DNA from: GCA-965745 sp046704525
GTDB taxonomy: Archaea > Thermoplasmatota > Thermoplasmata > Thermoplasmatales > Thermoplasmataceae
NCBI GenBank assembly: GCA_046704525.1
Contig: JBJKRS010000140.1
Coordinates: 1 to 5,343 of the forward strand
Reading direction: 5' to 3'
DNA: 5,343 nt
Shown here: positions 1 through 4,904 of the stretch, piece after piece
How the letters are laid out: each line of letters starts with the position of its first letter
Numbering within the stretch: position 1 is the stretch's first letter
The notes under the pieces: model-generated
The model's database searches: none
Seen by the model: the letters and a program-made list of their open reading frames with translations, nothing else
Told to the model about the DNA's origin: nothing
Translations under genes and position numbers: made by a program

Positions 1-518
1 ACCAAAGGGAACGTTTATCCAGGTACATAGATGTAATAGGCGGAAGTTTTGAAGAAGTCCCATTCGAAAAAGAGACCTTCGATGTTGCGTGGTCCATAGA
101 TGCCATAATGCACAGTGAACATAGGGAGAAAGTCATTGCTGAGGCTGCAAGAGTCCTTAGAATGGGAGGGGACCTGATTTTCACCGATCCGATGAGGTCT
201 GAAGACTGCCCTGCTGAAGCACTGACCCCGATTCTGGAGAGAATACACCTCAAGGACATGGCAACCCATTCATTCTACAGGGAAACTGCTAGGAGAAATG
301 GACTCGAAGAGGTGAATTTTCTGGATTACTCGGATCAGCTTGTCAACACATATTCCAGGCTCCTGGACTATACTGCCGCAAACAAGGCCGAGCTCTCTAA
401 AGACATAAGCCAGGCCTTTCTCGACAGGATGGAAAGAGGGCTAAGGCACTGGATAGACGGAGGCAGGAACGGCCATCTGCAGTGGGGTATATTCCATTTC
501 AAGAAAAGCAGGAAGTAA
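1..518 (+). CDS. SAM-dependent methyltransferase, sarcosine/dimethylglycine N-methyltransferase-like (5' truncated)
   Basis: This is the C-terminal 171 residues of a class I SAM-dependent methyltransferase; the frame is open from base 3 and the N-terminus with the glycine-rich SAM loop lies outside the window. Visible residues include an acidic strand and motif II-like segment FDVAWSIDAIMH (26-37), then the helix EAARVLRMGGDLIFTDPM (47-64), the usual 'VLkpGG..iftDPM' block. The tail HWIDGGRNGHLQWGIFHFKK (149-168) closely resembles the end of glycine/sarcosine/dimethylglycine N-methyltransferases, which methylate glycine derivatives stepwise toward betaine. Family knowledge therefore suggests compatible-solute synthesis, but the acceptor cannot be read from this fragment; it could be another small-molecule N-methyltransferase. 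The ATG at 108 is internal to motif II and is not the start. A possible terminator hairpin follows the TAA directly. Confidence 0.8.
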   Translation, partial: QRERLSRYIDVIGGSFEEVPFEKETFDVAWSIDAIMHSEHREKVIAEAARVLRMGGDLIFTDPMRSEDCPAEALTPILERIHLKDMATHSFYRETARRNGLEEVNFLDYSDQLVNTYSRLLDYTAANKAELSKDISQAFLDRMERGLRHWIDGGRNGHLQWGIFHFKKSRK

Positions 519-519
519 G

Positions 520-557
520 TGGAATTACCATTTTTTAATTTTGGAGCAGTAATTCCA
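520..557 (+). terminator. Inverted repeat with T-run after the methyltransferase gene
   Basis: TGGAATTAC (520-528) and GTAATTCCA (549-557) are perfect 9-bp inverted repeats separated by a 20-base loop that contains the T-rich stretch TTTTTTAATTTT (531-542). It begins one base after the TAA of the methyltransferase. Archaeal RNA polymerase terminates at T-runs, so the T-stretch is a plausible terminator. The hairpin may shape the 3' end or stabilise the mRNA. Because the T-run sits in the loop and not after the stem, this is not a classical bacterial intrinsic terminator. Confidence 0.45.
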
Positions 558-571
558 GCGATATTTTCAAA

Positions 572-584
572 AGTATTCTTAAGA
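572..584 (+). promoter_or_regulatory. Probable TATA box for the leader ORF and MFS gene
   Basis: The AT-rich TATTCTTAAG (574-583) is TATA-like though not a strong match. Its centre near 578 predicts a transcription start near 604. That is five bases ahead of the ATG at 609 (leader ORF) and about 70 bases ahead of the MFS start at 674, so the MFS mRNA would carry a leader while the small ORF would be almost leaderless. Confidence 0.4.
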
Positions 585-608
585 GGAGTCTGCTTACCCC
601 CGTGAAGT

Positions 609-677
609 ATGTACGTAGCACGTGAGTTTTTCTCGGCAATGGGTTACTCCGACAAGGAGGCGACACCGTCCTCTTGA
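609..677 (+). CDS. Possible 22-codon leader ORF overlapping the MFS start
   Basis: An ATG at 609 opens 22 codons, beginning MYVAREFFSAMGYSDKEA, and ends at TGA 675-677. The stop overlaps the TTG start of the MFS gene at 674 in a TTGA arrangement, a known geometry for translational coupling. The ribosome-binding sequence AAGGAGG of the MFS gene (654-660) lies inside this ORF, so ribosomes translating it would cover and then hand over to the MFS start. The predicted transcription start near 604 would make this ORF the first one read. I see no known attenuator features such as runs of one amino acid. It may be a regulatory leader peptide, a non-functional small ORF, or chance; only 22 codons are available to judge. 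Confidence 0.3.
   Translation: MYVAREFFSAMGYSDKEATPSS
654..660 (+). promoter_or_regulatory. Shine-Dalgarno sequence for the MFS transporter
   Basis: AAGGAGG is a perfect match to the anti-Shine-Dalgarno core, 13 bases ahead of the TTG at 674. The spacing is longer than typical, but the reading frame of the MFS gene is closed upstream by TGA at 623 and offers no ATG, GTG or TTG between 626 and 673, so TTG 674 is the first possible start. Confidence 0.6.
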
Positions 678-1918
678 GGTTGTCGAAACTCTTTTCGGGA
701 GGGGGGAAGATTGACGAGATAGGAAGGGAAAACTACGTCATATTCTCGTCCTCTACCCTTGCATTCACAGGCTTCAGTGCAAGCTTCCCTTTTCTCGCGG
801 TCTTTCTGCTTCAGGTCAAGCATGTTTCTGAAGCTGAAGTTGGCTTGCTCTACCTAGCTTCAGGGCTGCTCGGCATTGCCGGTCAGATAGCTGGAGGCAG
901 GCTTTCGGACTTACTTGGAACAAGAACCATTACAGTGCTTGGACTGGTCATTTCAGGTCTTTTCTACGGATTTATCGCACTCTTCATTCTCAAGAATGCC
1001 TCTATTTGGCTACTACTCCTCTCGTATCCGGTCCTGAGCCTTTTCAACAACCTTTCCCAACTGGCACTTTCATCGCACATCTCAGATAGGCCAAAAAGCA
1101 GGATGGCCAGTGGAATGTCCCTGCTTTATGCAGGCTTGAATTTAGGTTTCACTATTGGCCCCGTTACTGGCGGGTATCTGATTTTCTATCTCGGGTACAG
1201 CTTCATTTTCCTCTTCGGACTGGCAACCACACTCGCTTCAGCTGCAGTAACGTATTTTGGGATAAAGAGGAATCCAAAGTATGCCCTGCGAGGGAGTGGA
1301 ACAGGCAGTTCCATAAGAGGCTCTGTCAAATTGACACCTTCCCTGTTCATGTTCTTTGTCCTGGTATTGGTTTCATGGCTTGCCATCGGGTTCCAGGCGA
1401 TACCACTTACGGTATTCGAATCCGACTACTTGTCACTGTCAAGCATCGCAATAGGCATAGTCCTCAGCACAAACGGCCTGTTAATCACCGTACTTCAGGT
1501 TCCCATCTCGAGACTTATTGGCATTGAAAGAAAGTTCAGGCTGGCCCCTATAGCGGCTGGCTCCGTCCTGATGGGGGCAGGATTCGCGGCGATTGCGTTC
1601 TCTAGTGGGGTCATCAGCCTGGAGATTGCCATAACTCTGACAACTATCGGCGAGATTATGGTCGCAGTTCCCACACAGGTAGTTGTAACGCTGTTCTCCA
1701 GAGAATACAACCGCGGAACGTATCAGGGGTACTACTTTGCATTCTCCAGACTAGGCATAGCTTTTTCATCAGCATCATGGCCCTTTGTCTTTGCCATTTT
1801 CTCAAATGGAGCCTACGGCGCATGGTACCTGATGGCTGCCATATCCATTGCCGTTGCTGCCCTTTACTATTTACTCTCCCCAGTACTGCAAAGAGAATAC
1901 AGTGAACTTGGAGATTAG
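674..1918 (+). CDS. Major facilitator superfamily (MFS) transporter, 12-TM drug-exporter-like
   Basis: This is a 414-residue membrane protein, the usual length for 12-TM MFS permeases, with about twelve hydrophobic segments and a polar central loop around residues 197-220. The motif A signature between TM2 and TM3 is GGRLSDLLGTR (75-85 approximately). A motif C-like GFTIGPVTGGYL in TM5 (158-169) is typical of proton-driven antiporters of the drug:H+ (DHA1) type. A weaker motif A echo, PISRLIGIERKF (277-288), marks the start of the second six-helix half. It probably exports a small hydrophobic compound or metabolite across the cytoplasmic membrane using the proton gradient; the substrate cannot be predicted. 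Translation starts at TTG 674, which overlaps the TGA of a 22-codon upstream ORF and follows a strong AAGGAGG. It ends at TAG 1916-1918 and appears to be the last gene of its transcript, as the next gene has its own promoter. Confidence 0.9.
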   Translation: MRLSKLFSGGGKIDEIGRENYVIFSSSTLAFTGFSASFPFLAVFLLQVKHVSEAEVGLLYLASGLLGIAGQIAGGRLSDLLGTRTITVLGLVISGLFYGFIALFILKNASIWLLLLSYPVLSLFNNLSQLALSSHISDRPKSRMASGMSLLYAGLNLGFTIGPVTGGYLIFYLGYSFIFLFGLATTLASAAVTYFGIKRNPKYALRGSGTGSSIRGSVKLTPSLFMFFVLVLVSWLAIGFQAIPLTVFESDYLSLSSIAIGIVLSTNGLLITVLQVPISRLIGIERKFRLAPIAAGSVLMGAGFAAIAFSSGVISLEIAITLTTIGEIMVAVPTQVVVTLFSREYNRGTYQGYYFAFSRLGIAFSSASWPFVFAIFSNGAYGAWYLMAAISIAVAALYYLLSPVLQREYSELGD

Positions 1919-1952
1919 TGCACACTCAGAAGAACAATCCTGCCATAAAACA

Positions 1953-2010
1953 GGGTCAAATCTGGACTTAATGCAATAGACAAAATTATTTACGTTAAGC
2001 CATTTGACCC
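1953..2010. repeat. Perfect 9-bp inverted repeat flanking a promoter
   Basis: GGGTCAAAT (1953-1961) and ATTTGACCC (2002-2010) are exact inverted copies separated by 40 bases, with the TATA box of the downstream gene (1982-1992) between them. The second arm would sit between the TATA box and the predicted transcription start, a usual position for an archaeal repressor site; the first arm lies about 20 bases upstream of the TATA box, where activators commonly bind. This suggests a two-site operator, possibly looped. A long-loop RNA hairpin is less likely, because the first arm would lie upstream of the transcription start. Confidence 0.4.
1982..1992 (+). promoter_or_regulatory. TATA box for the unknown gene at 2017
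   Basis: AAAATTATTTA is a good archaeal box A with an A-rich upstream flank. Its centre near 1989 predicts transcription starting near 2015, directly at the TTG at 2017, consistent with a leaderless or nearly leaderless mRNA. Confidence 0.55.
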
Positions 2011-2016
2011 ATTGCT

Positions 2017-2541
2017 TTGTCAGTGCAGAATTGTTCCCTGATGAGAGGGATCAGGGTAATATCTGATTCAATTGAAAATGGGTCTTTCTATATTGGCTCA
2101 AGGTTCGCACCTTCAATATGCAGGTCAGTAACGGGGGAAAAGGGCAGGGACATAATTTGGGGGAAGGCAGAAGAGGAGATTGAACTCGTTCTGGGTGACC
2201 ATGTAAGGAAGATCCTTGGCTTCAGGCTCTCGGTGAAGAATGTTCGACTGGTGTGGGAAGGCGATGAAGACCTACCTCCGGAAGACGACAACATGGTTGT
2301 AAGAAGAGGCAACTACCGCGCCATTTACCTTCACGGAAAAGAGAAGGAAGCGTATCTTTCTGCAGAGAAAGTTATTGCCAACAAGTTCAGACAGTTCTGC
2401 AATCTGGAATCCCAGACAGAGGAGGGATCTTACCTCGTCTGCAGGAAAATCCGGCTCGAGGAATGGGACAGGATAATGGTGAACATAGTGGTGAGAAGCC
2501 TGCCAATTAACCATGAAGGGGACACAATACCCTCACGCTGA
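2017..2541 (+). CDS. Hypothetical protein, 174 residues, family not recognised
   Basis: I do not recognise this protein. It is soluble, without signal peptide or membrane segments, of mixed alpha/beta character. Visible features are a charged helix around residues 50-66 (KAEEEIELVLGDHVRKIL), beta-like stretches around 67-80, an acidic loop EGDEDLPPEDD (81-91), and a charged helix 107-127. Four cysteines (6, 35, 128, 142) do not form CxxC pairs. The start is uncertain: TTG 2017 fits the predicted transcription start near 2015, GTG 2023 is almost as good, and the first ATG is at 2041 (residue 9), where homology-free evidence is lacking. Codon use matches the neighbours, so it looks like a real, resident gene. 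It has its own promoter bracketed by an inverted repeat, suggesting specific regulation, and ends 7 bases from the convergent sulfurtransferase gene. Confidence 0.75.
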   Translation: MSVQNCSLMRGIRVISDSIENGSFYIGSRFAPSICRSVTGEKGRDIIWGKAEEEIELVLGDHVRKILGFRLSVKNVRLVWEGDEDLPPEDDNMVVRRGNYRAIYLHGKEKEAYLSAEKVIANKFRQFCNLESQTEEGSYLVCRKIRLEEWDRIMVNIVVRSLPINHEGDTIPSR

Positions 2542-2548
2542 CTTGAAA

Positions 2549-3385
2549 TCAGTAATATCCGGTTTCCACTTCGTTCTCGGGATAACTTATCCAGTCACTC
2601 CAGCTTCCAGCATAGAGAAGCGATTTGACCCCAATTCTGGCCAGAGCAAGCACATTCACGCACGAAGTGATACCGGAGCCGCAGTAGGAAATGGGCAGCA
2701 CCCCATGCCCCGCAAATATTTTCCTCAACTCCGCAGCGCCCTTGAGCGTGCCTTCAGGTTCCATCAGCTCCGTGTATGGTACATTGAATGCTCCTGGTAT
2801 ATGACCCGCCTTGAAATCTATTGGTTCAACTTTACCCTCATACCTTTCGCGAGCACGCGCGTCAACAATTTTCTGCGAAGCTGACAGATTTTTAACCTGG
2901 TCCACACGAGCCAGAAGATCCCTGTTTTCATGGGGTGAGAATGAGCCTGTTTTTTCCTTGGGCAATTCAATGGAAGTTTTCCTCTTTTCTTCCATCCATT
3001 TAGGCATTCCTCCGTCCAGAACATACGCGTCGTCATGACCGAAATACTTGAGCAGCCACCACAGCCTCGCAGCCCCTGAAAGATTGTCATCGTACGCTAC
3101 GAGAGTCTTCCCTTTGCTGAGACCGATACTTCTCATTTTCCTGGCAAACTCATCCTTGTCGGGAATAGGATGCCTGCCCCCGTGCTCCCCTTTCCTGCCC
3201 GTCAGGTCTGCTTCCATATCCACGAAGTACGCACCCGGGAGGTGCCCTTCGAGGTACTTGCGCCGGCCTTCAGAATGATCTATGAGGTTGTACCTGCAGT
3301 CTGCAAGAATAAGGTCTTCATTTTGCAAATTCTTTTCAAGCCATTCTGTATCTACCATTGTCTTAGTTGTGATGTCCACCGGCAC
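2549..3385 (-). CDS. sseA: 3-mercaptopyruvate/thiosulfate sulfurtransferase (two rhodanese domains)
   Basis: This 278-residue cytoplasmic enzyme has the standard length and tandem-domain layout of the family. The N-terminal, non-catalytic rhodanese domain covers about residues 11-133 and ends in the conserved block with AARLWWLLKYFGHDDAYVLD (105-124) and GGMPKW. The C-terminal domain (about 165-278) carries DARARERYEGKVEPID and GHIPGAFNVP (194-203). The active loop is CGSGITS with the persulfide-forming Cys235. CG(S/T)G(V/I)T is the loop of 3-mercaptopyruvate sulfurtransferases, whereas thiosulfate-specific rhodaneses usually have CRKGVT, so mercaptopyruvate is the likelier donor. It moves sulfane sulfur to thiols, cyanide or protein acceptors. 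GTG 3385 is chosen because a TATA box at 3413-3420 predicts a start near 3390; ATG 3358 (MVDTEWLEKN) is the alternative and keeps the whole fold. The symbol sseA is by family similarity. It is divergent from the CDF exporter. Confidence 0.92.
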   Translation of the reverse strand: MPVDITTKTMVDTEWLEKNLQNEDLILADCRYNLIDHSEGRRKYLEGHLPGAYFVDMEADLTGRKGEHGGRHPIPDKDEFARKMRSIGLSKGKTLVAYDDNLSGAARLWWLLKYFGHDDAYVLDGGMPKWMEEKRKTSIELPKEKTGSFSPHENRDLLARVDQVKNLSASQKIVDARARERYEGKVEPIDFKAGHIPGAFNVPYTELMEPEGTLKGAAELRKIFAGHGVLPISYCGSGITSCVNVLALARIGVKSLLYAGSWSDWISYPENEVETGYY

Positions 3386-3412
3386 TCCCCCATTGACTCA
3401 AAGGCACTATTG

Positions 3413-3420
3413 TTTTTATG
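3413..3420 (-). promoter_or_regulatory. TATA box for the sulfurtransferase gene
   Basis: On the minus strand CATAAAAA reads as an archaeal box A. Its centre near 3416 predicts transcription starting near 3390, five bases before the GTG at 3385. This favours the GTG over the ATG at 3358, which would need a 32-base leader with no ribosome-binding site. Confidence 0.5.
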
Positions 3421-3470
3421 TGCTTGTATTTTTTCCATATTCGCAATGTATCGGGAAGCATTACTGCGCA

Positions 3471-3480
3471 AAGTTAAATG
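3471..3480 (+). promoter_or_regulatory. TATA box for the CDF transporter gene
   Basis: GTTAAAT (3473-3479), preceded by a purine-rich CAAA that resembles the TFB-recognition element, is centred near 3476. It predicts a start near 3502, on top of the GTG at 3501, so the mRNA should be leaderless. ATGs at 3491 and 3497 are in another frame, end after a few codons, and would lie upstream of the transcript. Confidence 0.5.
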
Positions 3481-3500
3481 AAATTCGACCATGACGATGC

Positions 3501-4598
3501 GTGGACAGGGAGGCTGTTCTTAGGAAAGGATCCGCCATAGTTCTGGCAGTCAACCTCTTGCTATTTGCATACAAACTGGTTATTGGCCTTGCCATACACA
3601 GCTACGCCCTAATTTCTGATTCATTTAATTCCCTGACAGATGCCATAATAGGGCTGTCCATGCTTGTCGGCGTCATTTATGCCTACAAGCCACCCGACAG
3701 GGAGCACGCATTTGGTCACGGTAGATCCGAGCACATCATTCTCTTTGTCCTTGCCATGGTCCTGATCGGAACTGGGCTCTCCATACTTGCTGGGGTTTAC
3801 CTGGAGATAGGGGGAGTGAGGCCTGTCCAGTATTCTCTTCTTTACGCCCTTCTGGTTGTTGCAACCATACCAGTCAAGTTCTTCCTTGGGCTATACGTCT
3901 CACACATAGGCAAGGAGAAAGGGGCAGCCTTCATGTCAGCGGACAACTGGCACGAACAGTCGGACAACCTGATAACAGCTGCAGTAGTGGCTGGTATTTT
4001 TGCAAGTGGACACGGGTACCCGCTTGTGGACCCCATCATCGCCGCAGCACTTTCCGTTTTTCTTATCTATTTGGGAGTTTCCTATGGCCGGAAGAGCATC
4101 ACCCTCCTCATGGGCGGGCAACAGAATATCGATCTGATCGAGAAGGCCCGGGGACTGGCAAGAGAGGTCGAAGGCGTGAGAGATGTAGGAAACATAGAAG
4201 TGCACGAATACGGAGAAAGAGTTGTTGTCAACATAACAATAGTGCTTTCCGGAAATCTAGACGCCTCCTCTGCCCACAAGATTTCTCACAAGGTGCAGGA
4301 CAGCCTGACAGAGAATGGATTCTATTCCGCGCATACACATGTTGACACACGGATGACTTCCCTGATGGACAAGGCTGACATCGCACTGTCTTCGCTCATA
4401 TCCTCATACGATGAAGTCACCAGTTACCATGGGCTTGAACTGAGGGAGTCCCTTGGAACGTCTGTGGCAGAAGTCCATCTGGTTTTCAGAAAGGACATTA
4501 CGCTAGAAATGGCCCACTCTATAGCCCATGATATTGACGAAAAGTTCCAGGAGGCCCTTCCCGGGTACAAGCTAATGACTCACATAGAGCCTGCATAA
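3501..4598 (+). CDS. Cation diffusion facilitator (CDF) metal exporter with duplicated C-terminal domain
   Basis: This 365-residue protein belongs to the CDF family, which exports Zn, Fe, Mn, Co, Cd or Ni ions in exchange for protons. The transmembrane part covers about residues 8-203. The transport site is N43-x3-D47 in TM2 (SDSFNSLTD) and H151-x3-D155 in TM5 (WHEQSD), and the family loop PPDREHAFGHGRSE lies at 64-77. Two ferredoxin-like cytoplasmic domains follow: about 210-285 with SAHKISHKV and HTHVDT, and about 300-365 with MAHSIAHDI and a terminal THIEPA. Most CDF proteins are near 300 residues with one such domain, so the tail appears duplicated. Asn in TM2 replaces the Asp or His common in Fe and Zn exporters and leaves the metal uncertain. 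The start is GTG 3501, because the frame is closed by TGA at 3492 and the TATA spacing fits. Divergent from the sulfurtransferase gene. Confidence 0.93.
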   Translation: MDREAVLRKGSAIVLAVNLLLFAYKLVIGLAIHSYALISDSFNSLTDAIIGLSMLVGVIYAYKPPDREHAFGHGRSEHIILFVLAMVLIGTGLSILAGVYLEIGGVRPVQYSLLYALLVVATIPVKFFLGLYVSHIGKEKGAAFMSADNWHEQSDNLITAAVVAGIFASGHGYPLVDPIIAAALSVFLIYLGVSYGRKSITLLMGGQQNIDLIEKARGLAREVEGVRDVGNIEVHEYGERVVVNITIVLSGNLDASSAHKISHKVQDSLTENGFYSAHTHVDTRMTSLMDKADIALSSLISSYDEVTSYHGLELRESLGTSVAEVHLVFRKDITLEMAHSIAHDIDEKFQEALPGYKLMTHIEPA

Positions 4599-4682
4599 AT
4601 GTATGGCAGAATATTCAGCCTCCCCTGCATAGATGATGCCTGTCAAAGAGTTTATAAGCTCAAGGATGCTTGTGCAACCTGA
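4599..4682 (+). CDS. Possible 27-codon cysteine-containing small ORF
   Basis: An ATG follows the CDF stop directly (TAAATG) and opens 27 codons starting MYGRIFSLPC, with CIDDAC in the middle and a third cysteine three residues from the end. It stops at TGA 4680-4682, five bases before the likely ATG of the next gene. The immediate TAAATG junction would allow reinitiation after the transporter, and three cysteines could in principle bind metal. There is no ribosome-binding site, and the same bases carry the TATA box of the next gene, so chance is the likelier explanation. Confidence 0.15.
   Translation: MYGRIFSLPCIDDACQRVYKLKDACAT
4649..4657 (+). promoter_or_regulatory. TATA box for the small membrane protein
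   Basis: AGTTTATAA is a good box A. Its centre near 4654 predicts a transcription start near 4680, which places the ATG at 4687 first on the mRNA and leaves the earlier in-frame ATGs (4633, 4636, 4666) untranscribed from this promoter. Confidence 0.5.
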
Positions 4683-4686
4683 TATA

Positions 4687-4899
4687 ATGAACGAGGACAC
4701 AAAGATTGGTGGCATCCCTTTAAAAATTATCATATTCATCGTTGGAATTGCCATAACTGTGCTTGGAGGATACCTCCTTGGCGATGTCATCTCGCACATC
4801 CTCAAAAGTTATGAGGCGGAGCTCATTGCCGGCCTAATTCTGCTTGTGGCCGGAATAATAATTCTCTCAATAATGATAACACGGTGGATCAGGCGATAA
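4687..4899 (+). CDS. Small two-TM membrane protein, function unknown
   Basis: The chosen frame encodes 70 residues, MNEDTKIGGIPLK followed by two hydrophobic segments at about 12-33 and 45-66, with a short polar connection (SHILKSYEAE) between them. The C-terminus TRWIRR is strongly basic, which by the positive-inside rule favours a cytoplasmic tail and thus a hairpin with both ends inside. Small proteins of this shape are common in archaeal genomes, and I cannot assign a function. The start could also be ATG 4633 (88 residues), in frame and open; ATG 4687 is preferred because of the TATA box at 4649-4657 and because the extra N-terminal residues show no structure. A transcript from the CDF gene could reach it, since the gap is under 90 bases. 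It ends 5 bases from the convergent gene at 4905. Confidence 0.65.
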   Translation: MNEDTKIGGIPLKIIIFIVGIAITVLGGYLLGDVISHILKSYEAELIAGLILLVAGIIILSIMITRWIRR

Positions 4900-4904
4900 A
4901 GTGG

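Noticed and set aside
15..269. Minus-strand ORF opposite the methyltransferase
   Set aside because: It lies wholly antisense to clear methyltransferase motifs and has no promoter or family signature.
1656..1925. Minus-strand ORF of 89 codons opposite the MFS 3' end
   Set aside because: It is the antisense shadow of the last MFS helices, with an improbable composition rich in Trp, Met and Arg.
2513..2884. Plus-strand ORF opposite the sulfurtransferase
   Set aside because: The opposite strand carries the catalytic CGSGITS loop and conserved C-terminal domain, so this frame is a shadow.
3170..3481. Plus-strand ORF crossing the sulfurtransferase start and the divergent promoter
   Set aside because: It overlaps conserved N-terminal rhodanese sequence and both TATA boxes, and has no family resemblance.
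3491..3523. ATG-started 10-codon ORF overlapping the CDF start
   Set aside because: The predicted leaderless transcript begins near 3501, so the ATG would not be in the mRNA.
4633..4686. N-terminal extension of the small membrane protein from ATG 4633
   Set aside because: The TATA box at 4649-4657 lies inside this extension and points to ATG 4687. The longer form is kept only as an alternative.
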